From Monoraphidium neglectum (Eukaryota; Chlorophyta; Chlorophyceae; Sphaeropleales; Selenastraceae), in the NCBI RefSeq assembly GCF_000611645.1, contig NW_014013535.1:1-37421 (forward strand): 37,421 bases of DNA, in the 5' to 3' direction. The translations under genes and the position numbers were made by a program. This document shows, piece by piece, positions 30,165 to 37,421 of the stretch (position 1 is the stretch's first letter; each line of letters opens with the position of its first letter). The notes below the pieces were generated by a model. The model had not been told where the DNA came from, made no database searches, and was given only the letters and a program-made list of their open reading frames with translations.

Positions 30165-31407
30165 GGCTCTGTGTGCTGGGATCGATCCCAAATGTGTAGA
30201 TAGATCGCGGGAGGAAATGGAGGTATAAAAAAACGAAATACAGGATCAGCAATGAGGGGAGTGCTGTTCAAGAAATACTAGTATTCCCCTGTTGATCTCA
30301 GATCTGGTTCGTGGGGGCTGCTGTGATGCAGTTTACAAGCGCTTTGTGTTTTAGGAGCAAATGAGTCCCCACAAAGCGCCCTATCAGGCCTGAAAAGGAT
30401 ATGTTGCCAATGAATGGACCAGTCAGCCCATGTCACCGTAGAGGGCAACCTGCTTGCACTCACCGCCACCCCTCCCCGGTGCCGGGCAAGCAAGGACTGA
30501 AGCATGTCGCACAAAATCTCCGACCACATTTGCTAAATGCATGCAAGGAAGCACTCGCATTGCCAAGGTGTTATCTGCCTGGGCAGGCAGAGCCTGCAGG
30601 TCAGGTGTAGACCAGCGTGCTGCACTCTCACACGCTTCCCCCTTGCCCCCCGGCAAAGTCCTGGTTTACCTGCTGTTGCTGGTGCTGTTCACTGGAAGGC
30701 TGCATCAGTGCTGTACCAGTCCACCAATTAAATCAAGGGGCTAACAGGGAAAATGGAGATCCCACAGAATCAAATCAAGGGACGTTCAAAAGTAATATGA
30801 ATCAGTGCTTGTGAAGGGTGTAAGCAAATTGAGCAACTGGGTTATTGAGGGTTGATATATAAACCCTGAACCCTAAACCCATATACTCCCCCTACAGACA
30901 GCGAAGCAGGCAGTGGGGGCTTGGGCAGCCTACCGCTAGCAGTTGGCGGGCTGCAACACTTGAACTTAAGGTTCTCGTGAGGTTCTCGTTGCATGCGTCA
31001 TTGAAAGGCGCATGACAGGTACAGCATGTTGCGCACGGGGCAGCAAGAACCTGAGTGATGCAAGCGCACCAGATTCACAGAAACAATTTGCACGGCGGCT
31101 TCAAAAATGCGCAGCGCCTCTTACACGGTAGTGCAGTGCGGTGCTGCTGGTCCGTCACCCTGTCTCGCTGTCCGGTGACCGCCCAGGACCTGAGCTGGTT
31201 GTGGACATCGAGGCCGTGTACTTTTGTAGCTAATTTCTGTCGTTGTGAATTGCGACCTAGCATCCTGCGTCAAGTAACTTCAAGGTTGCATTGAGCTGGG
31301 GAGCGCAAGCAGCGTGTTGCACCGCTCTCAAACGTGCCAGGCGGTCTTTTTCCCATTTGAAGGGTTTCTAACCGTGCATCACCCATAGTACTGGGCAATT
31401 GAGAGCA
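30165..31407. other. Divergent intergenic region with telomere-like tract
   Basis: About 1.24 kb between divergent starts. It contains a TATATAAACCCTGAACCCTAAACCC stretch (telomere-like part 30861-30880), a short duplicated GAGGTTCTCGT near 30977-30988, and no supported gene. Confidence 0.5.
30861..30880 (+). repeat. Short telomere-type repeat (AAACCCT-like)
   Basis: AAACCCTGAACCCTAAACCC is three near-copies of the CCCTAAA unit in intergenic DNA, of the same type as the tract at 5856-5884. Confidence 0.75.
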
Positions 31408-33634
31408 ATGAGGGCGCTCCAGTTGTGCGTTCTGGCGCTGTGCGCCCTGGGTGAGTGAGCTGGTCGCGCGAAATTATCATAGGATTCTGCCGCTAGACTT
31501 AGTCACAGTGTGCCTGCGTGTGGGCTGACTTTGGTCACCCTGGCCAGCATACAAGCTGGCCGGGGCACCCTGATTTCATTCTGCCTCCATATAACTGCAC
31601 ACTCGGGCTTGGGCGCATATCAACTGGCAATTGCAAGTAGATTTGTCTGATTGAGCTGGGCCAATGAGTCTCCCGTCATCCAGGCGCAGGCGCGCGCCGG
31701 TGCCCCACCTTCGCTGAACAACTGCTGGCACCTGCCGCGCGTCGCCCCGCCATTTTCTGCGCTCGCAGTTGCCGGTGCACAGGCGCCGGCCAAGGTGGAT
31801 CCCACAACGGGCCTTCCGCCTGGCGTCGTACCGCTTCCCAGCGACCCGCCAGCGGCGGCGCCGACGCCAGCCGCAGCCGCCCCCGCAGGTTTGCCTTCCG
31901 GCTACCCGGGGTACCCCAACGCTGCGAGCCTAGGCTTCCCCATCCCATACCCTAGCTACCCGCAGCCCGCCGCCACCGCCGGCTACCCGCAGCCCGCAGC
32001 GGCGCCCGGCTACCCGCAGGCCGCGCCAGGCGCGCTGCCGACCGCGGCCTACCCCGCCGCGGCGCCCGGCTTCCCGGCTGGCCCTGGCGCGCTGCCCGCG
32101 CCCGCGGCGGCGGCGCCGCAGTATGCGGTGCCCGGCGCACTGCCGACGGGCCCGGCAGCGGCGGCTGCGAAGCCCCCGGCGCCGCAGCCCCCAAAGAAGG
32201 AAGAGAAGAAGGATGCAAAGAAGGAGGAGGCAGCGGCCCCCAAGGCAGCGGCCCCAAAGGCGGCGCCCGCAGGCGAGCTGGCGGCCCGGGCTTGCGAGAA
32301 GGGCGGGCGGGGCTCAGGGGCTGTCAAGGGTGTAGATTCCCGCCCTTCGTACGCCTGGCATGCGTCGGGGATGGGCTCTACGGGCAGTTGTTGGGCAGCT
32401 GGGCGTGGGTCAGACCCTAAAGCACGATGTCTGCGTTCCCTCTTCCGCCTTCCACCCCGCGCAGCACCCCTGGCCGGCGCCCTGCCGACCGCGCCGCTGG
32501 CGGCTGGCCCGCTGGCCGCCGCCCCGGCGCCAGTGCCCGCGGCAGCCGCCCCAGGACTTCTCCCGGCCAGCCCTGCGGGGCCCCCCGCTCCTGGCCTGAT
32601 GCTCCCTGGCGGTGAGGCGCAGAGTTTGTCTCGAGGGGTGCAAGGGTGTTAGAACCTGTCACAGAACCTGTCACAGCCTGTTGGAGACGCGGCTGGTGCC
32701 GGCAGTCCAGCACACCACGCACATTGCGGCCAGTTGCGGCTTGCACTGCTGTCAGCGAGCATTGCGGGCTCAGGCCACAGCCCGCGCCCACCAGCAACCT
32801 GAGCGGCATCCCAGCTGCACGTGCTGACCTGGCGCTGCTGGCGCGACGCATGCCGCCGCTGCAGCGATACCCCCCGGCGCCTTGGCCACTGGCCCTGCCC
32901 CTGGCATGGTGCCACTCGGCCGTGAGTAGCCGTTGCTATAGAGCACCATGCACGATACGCGCTGTCAAGCCCAACGAGCGGCGGCAAGCTTGAGAGCGTT
33001 GCAACCCAGTTGGCACCACGCAGCTCCAACCACGCGGCAGCGGCAGTCGTGCGGTCCCGCCCAACACGCCTCCTCCTCCCCTCTTGCGTGGCCCGCCCCT
33101 CGCTCCCTCGACTTCGCAGCCGCACCCCGCGCCCCTGGCGCTCCCCCCGGCGTCCCTGGAGCGCTGCCTTTTGACGGAACCATGGGCGGCCCAGGCGGGC
33201 CCCTGCCCAACCCCAACGCTGCGGCCAACATTAACGGCCCCGCGAGTGGCGGCGCCGGCACCGGCCTCGGCAGCTTGGCAGGAGACCCCAACGCAAGCAC
33301 TGGGCTCGGCAGCGCCGGCGCGACGGGCCTGGGCGGCGCTGGTGCAGGAACCGGCCTCGGCGGCCTCAGCGGCGCGGGATTGGGCGCTACTGGCGCTGGC
33401 GGCCTTGGCGGCAGTCCTGGAACGCTTGGGGCCGGTGCCGGCACGCTCGGCGGCGGTGCGGGCACTCTCGGCGGCGGTGCGGGCACTCTCGGCGCCGCTC
33501 CTGGTGCCCCCGGGACAGGTTCAGGCACTCTGCTGCGGAGACGCCAGGATGCTGCTGCCAGCGCCGCCGGCGCGGCCACGCGCAGCGGGGTCACGCTGGT
33601 GTTGGGTGCTGCTGCCATGGCGCTGCTTCTGTGA
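31408..33634 (+). CDS. Secreted Pro/Ala/Gly-rich cell-wall protein, probable GPI anchor
   Basis: Five exons all joined in phase 1: 31408-31450, 31769-32272, 32465-32611, 32865-32921 and 33120-33634 (1266 nt, 421 residues). The signal peptide MRALQLCVLALCALVAGAQA is split by intron 1. The body has GYPQPAAAPGYPQAAPG repeats, typical of hydroxyproline-rich wall proteins, then a basic PPKKEEKKDAKKEEAAAPK linker and an Ala/Pro spacer. The last exon is a Gly-rich domain with GTLGGGAGTLGGGAGTLGA repeats and a Ser/Ala region followed by GVTLVLGAAAMALLL at the very end, the shape of a GPI-attachment signal. The second intron is best read as GC-AG (GCAG|GCGAGC at 32273). No catalytic domain is visible. 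The role is inferred as a structural wall or surface glycoprotein. Confidence 0.72.
33428..33490 (+). repeat. 21-nt tandem repeats encoding Gly-rich GAGTLGG units
   Basis: Two identical 21-bp units (33449-33469, 33470-33490) are preceded by a diverged third (33428-33448). They lie in frame in the Gly-rich domain of the wall protein. Confidence 0.9.
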
Positions 33635-35300
33635 GAAAGCGCCATATGCACATGCGACTCAGCAGGTCAGTTCAGGAGCTTGCTTCATCCAGCCAGCCAG
33701 GGCGCGTCAGACCACCCACCTCCTGCGGAATGCACATGCCCTGCATCCGGCATGGAGGCAGGGACGGCAAGTTGTGAACATCATCCCCTCACCAAGCAAT
33801 TGGTGGGGCGCCCTGCAGCAGGATTGCGTGAGCTGGGCTGGGGTGGTAGGAGCAGTCACATATGTGCTGCGGCCACATGTTGGTGGCCCGGCAGCGGTGC
33901 TATAGCCAGGACCTGCGCGCCTCCAGGCGCACGCGGCGTCACGCCGCACAAGATTTCCAATTTGTGGTTTCATTGAGAGAAACCAGGCTGGATTTGTCAC
34001 GCCGAGAGGCGCGAAGGGGCCCTACATCTCAACGGGATTTCGGCATATAGCAAGGCGCATTCGCGTCAAGCGGAGTAAAGTACAGTATGCTGGTATCCGC
34101 GTGCACATTGACCATACTTTGACCAACCAGGCCTGATGCGCCCCACCATCCAGCAAGTTATCAGCATCAGACATTGGAGCCCAGCGTAACTGTTGAGGGG
34201 CTTAATCAGGGCGGCATGGCGTGTTCGGGTGTGGCCCTGCAAGAGATTGCCACTCGCGTGGGCCGATGTCCGCAATTACGCTGCGCTCCAATTCAGAGTC
34301 GCCAAGCATGTATGTCAGTACAAATCGTTGCGTCACAACCCAATGCAGCCATCAGCCGCAGGAGGACAAGCTGTGTGATGCACAATGCCTGCACGGGTGC
34401 ACTGGTGGGCCTGTCCCGCCAAGCAACAAGCAGCTCACAACAGATCCAGGGCAACCCCAGGGTGACTATGTACACATGGCCTTGCAGCAGATGCTCGCGG
34501 GGAATGACTGAACATCAGCAAGGCGCTTTCAATCACCGCTCACGGCCCGCCCATAGTGGGGCAGTCGTGCGCTTGGTTTGCTGTTACAAGTCGAGACTGT
34601 GCCGCTACAGGGTCAATGTTCAAGTTGACCTTGAGAATCGCTGCTCGATCTGCCCTGCTTTGAAGGAGGCCTGCTTGACTGCCTTGGCAAGGAGGCGTTC
34701 TGCCCCTCGCTGTGTCCTGACCTGACCGCACCCGCTTTCTCCTCCAGCCATTCTCGCTAGGGCGGTACCGTACACAAGGGAGCTGAGGGGAAAGCATTTG
34801 CAAATTGACCGTGCGAGAGGTTCCTGGCACCATTGCAGCCTGGTGGGAGAGACGCCAGTATTTTACCCAGCCCTCTCCGGTTTGCCAAAGTACGGGCCCA
34901 CACGCGACGGTGTGTTATCTCCAGCAGCCTGGCCTCCTCTTCTGCCCACCCGGCGGCGGCCTCGGGGCGCGCTCGGGCTGCGCAGGCTCTGTTCCGCAGC
35001 TTGCAGCACGCCGGGCAGGCCACCTTGAAAGCCGCAAAATGTGTTGATCGTACATTTTGCCGCCATAAGATTCACAAGATTGCGCGTCTGTCCCGCATAC
35101 GGTACCTAGCGCAGCTTCGTCTTTTCATCTGTGCATCTTTCCTGCTTGTCAACGTGGACAAACATCAACCACGGTTCTTGCAGTTGGTGTTGGCCTCCGA
35201 TATTCACCTTGCCCTGCCACAAAACAGGCAGCAAGTGCCCGCTGCTGACGCAACACACACACATCGGAGCGCCGCGTCCGGCGCGAATCTGCGCCAGCAT
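33635..35300. other. Intergenic region, no supported gene
   Basis: About 1.65 kb of mixed-composition sequence with only short frames and no motif. It must include the 3' end of the wall-protein gene and the promoter and possible 5' exons of the RING gene. Confidence 0.45.
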
Positions 35301-37421
35301 ATGACAGAGTGCCCCATATGCTACAACAGGATCTTGCCTGAGGAGGAGGCCTACACAAATCCCTGCTTCCACCGCTTCTGTCTCGAGGTTTGCGCCAACA
35401 ACGGGCAGCGGATGGCGTCTCCTGCCGCTGACTCGCGCAGCACTCATCCGCAACGCACCGCGCTGCCGTGCGCCCGCAGTGCATCGAACGCTGGACCGAG
35501 GCGCAGCGGCGCCACCCTACCGCGGGCCCCGCCAGCGGCCCCCAGCCGCCCTCGTGCCCCGTCTGCCGGCAGGCCTACACCCACATTATCTCTGATGCCA
35601 ACGGCGTCAGCTTCAGGTGCGGCTTCCACCCTGGCAGCTGGGCAGGCGGCTGTACGACACAATGTTGCTTGCCGTGTGCTCATTCAAAACGTGAGCTGGG
35701 CAGGCATCTGCAGCGCGCCTTGCCCCACGACTCAGACGGCCCGTCATGCCCACGTCCATGTCCATGTGTGCGCGCTGTGCGCCCTCGCGGGCCCCCTCGT
35801 CACACTGGGGCTCGCGCGCAGGTCCAAGGCGGTGGACGGCGGCGCCAGGGGCGCGGCGCTGCGCCTGGGCGGCGGCATGCTGGAGCTCGACGCCGACCGG
35901 CGGCGGCGCCGCGCGCTGTACTTGAATCCGGCAGCGCCAGCCGCCTCGCCAGCTGCGGGCACGAGCGGGGGCCACGAGGCCAGGCAACGCGCTAGAGACG
36001 CAGCTGAGGAGGTGGGTCGGTGCGGCGGTCGGAGCGTTACTAGCCTAGACGACATAGGTTGTGATCGCTCGCTCGCGGTGCCTCACAAGCGTTCCCCGGC
36101 ATCCGACACACATCTTGCCGCGCTCTATCTCGTCTACTATCAGCCCAACGGCGCCAGCGCGGCGGCGAGCCGCGTGCGCCAGCGCCTGCCGCCTCGGCCC
36201 CCTGGCGACCCTCAGGTTGAGGCCTGGATTAAGCGGGAGCTCCAGGCAAGTGGGCCTTGCTGTGGGCGCCGCGAGCGACCCGCAGCGCGCTGTGGTGCCA
36301 GAAAAGCACCCTTGAGGAGCCGCGACCCCGCCGGTGCACACAGGGATCTGTGTTGAGGGGACCGCAACTCGATGCGACGCCTGAGGCGCCCTGCTCTGGC
36401 ACATCTTGGCCCTGCAAAGCGGGCGGGCGTACTCTGCTAGCCCGTCCGCATCGCTGCTTGCCTCCCTCCCCATAGCACCTCGCTCCTGCCCCCCCCCCTT
36501 CCCTCCAGGCCCTCCTGCTGGAGGCGGACGTGGGGCTGTGGCTGCACCAGCTGCTTGGCGTGCTCAGGGGCTGCGCGGCAGAGGGCCCCGGCGGCGGCTG
36601 TACAAATGATAGAGGCGGGTCGTCTTCTGCCAGCGGCAGGGGCCGACAGGCTGGCCGGCCAAGTGCACGGGGGTGGGTCTAAACCTGAAAACCTGAAGAG
36701 GGCGTTAGTCATGCATCCAACCGAGCCACCACCCGCTTGTGACCAGCAGTCAGTCATTGCTTATGTGCGGCTCCAACTGCACCATAGCAGCCCTGGGACG
36801 GCTCTCAACTCGTAACGCCTGCGGCACCCCTCCCTAGATTCAGGCCTGCGGGTGGCGTGCTGTCAGCAGGTGGACGAGGTTTTGCCGGCTATGGCGACGA
36901 ACGGGTGTGAAGAGCCATGTGCGCGTGCTCGGCCGTGAACCCGCGGGTCTGCTGGTGCTCGTGGCACGTGATGCCAGAGTGTTGCGTTGAGACAGGTCTT
37001 GGCGCTTGGCGCTTGCAGATCTCAGTAGACAGGACTATCCCAAGCTAGAATTATTTTATTCTCACCTGCCAGGCGTGCTTGGAGAGGCTGGAGCTGGCGG
37101 CGCGCCCGGCTGTGGCCCAGCACGCGGCCAGGCTGGCGGGCGAGCTGTGGGGCTTTGTGACCTCTGGCCTGACCGTCGCAGCCCATGACCACGCAACGTT
37201 CGGCGCGCCTGGCAGCCGCGCAACTAAGCGGCGGCGCGCGGGGGCAAGCGACGAGGAGGACGAGGGCGGCGGCGGCGGGGGTGGTGGCGGCGAGGAGGGT
37301 GACGGAGGTTGGGCTGCGCGGGGCGGGGGAGAGGAGGGGCAGCACGGGGCACGTGGCCCGGGCGAGGCGGTGCTTCAAGACACGCTGGCCCGCCAAGACG
37401 GCTCGGCAGGCCGGCGGAACA
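35301..37421 (+). CDS. Topors-like RING-finger E3 ubiquitin ligase (partial, runs off right edge)
   Basis: Supported exons: 35301-35387, 35480-35616, 35822-36011, 36144-36245, one starting at 36509 (end about 36600-36680, not resolved) and 37073 to beyond 37421. The first two exons form a C3HC4 RING: ECPICYN, PCFHRFCLECIERW after splicing, and SCPVCRQAY. Downstream, VEAWIKRELQ joins ALLLEADVGLWLHQLLGVLR, and the last exon reads LAGELWGFVTSGLTVAAHDH. These match the order of the Topors family ('W..REL.aLl.edv......il.ll', '..hEl..Fa.s.lti..yD'). Topors proteins act as ubiquitin and SUMO ligases in the nucleus. A basic TKRRRAG and an acidic/Gly-rich tail follow. The intron after 36245 has a perfect GC donor (CAG|GCAAGT). 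ATG 35301 sits directly before the RING; an upstream exon is possible. Confidence 0.75.

Noticed and set aside
26866..30199. Long plus-strand frames (414-624 codons) opposite the RS-rich gene
   Set aside because: They are Ala/Arg/Pro shadows of GC-rich repetitive coding sequence. The minus strand has the RS domain, the polyQ, clean phase-matched introns and a poly(A) signal.
34833..36356. A single 507-codon plus-strand frame covering the RING region
   Set aside because: It reads through introns. The RING cysteines downstream of PCFHRFC are only recovered by splicing 35387 to 35480.
1..37421. Transposon, virus, CRISPR or toxin-antitoxin system
   Set aside because: No transposase, integrase, reverse transcriptase, capsid or Cas motifs were seen, and no long terminal repeats or regularly spaced repeats.

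Overview
This window looks like nuclear DNA from a green alga (Chlorophyta, possibly a trebouxiophyte or chlorophycean). Coding sequence is very GC-rich and broken into short exons by introns with GTGCG(T/C)-, GTGAGT- and sometimes GC-type donors. TGTAA, the usual green-algal poly(A) signal, follows several stops, and degenerate CCCTAAA telomere-type tracts occur twice. A chloroplast-lumen protein, a plant-type A cyclin and an RS-domain protein fit this assignment. There is no operon structure, CRISPR array, rRNA or recognisable tRNA. The exon models below were built by hand from reading frame, splice-site motif and phase agreement; no alignment was run, and similarity calls rest on recalled family motifs.

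Layout from left to right. A DUF3754 membrane protein (minus, running off the left edge, about 409-3320). A secreted GH79-type beta-glucuronidase/heparanase-like glycosidase (plus, 4330-7920). A protein with a STI1/HIP-like DP domain (plus, about 8923-9880). A small dual-specificity-type phosphatase (minus, 10205-11401). A CCDC77-like coiled-coil protein (plus, 12556-15440). A small secretory/TM protein (plus, 15903-16640). A thylakoid-lumen-type protein (minus, 16892-17887), head to head with an A-type cyclin (plus, 18224-20182). A large coiled-coil protein (minus, about 21050-23941). A small unknown gene (plus, 24709-25192). An RS-rich, polyQ/polyP nuclear protein (minus, 26753-30164). A Pro/Ala/Gly-rich, probably GPI-anchored wall protein (plus, 31408-33634). 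A Topors-like RING ubiquitin ligase (plus, 35301 to beyond the right edge).

The genes do not form one pathway. They alternate in strand, giving divergent pairs (11401/12556, 17887/18224, 23941/24709, 30164/31407) and convergent ends. The most interesting items are: complementary (GT)n/(CA)n tracts flanking a single exon of the DUF3754 gene; at least four introns best modelled as GC-AG; a GH79 enzyme with both catalytic glutamates intact and a Cys-rich N-terminal segment; a CCDC77-like gene, which implies centriole/basal-body machinery; a Topors-like ligase; an A cyclin without an obvious destruction box; and a wall protein whose internal exons are all phase-1 symmetric. I did not find a convincing, entirely new multi-gene system.
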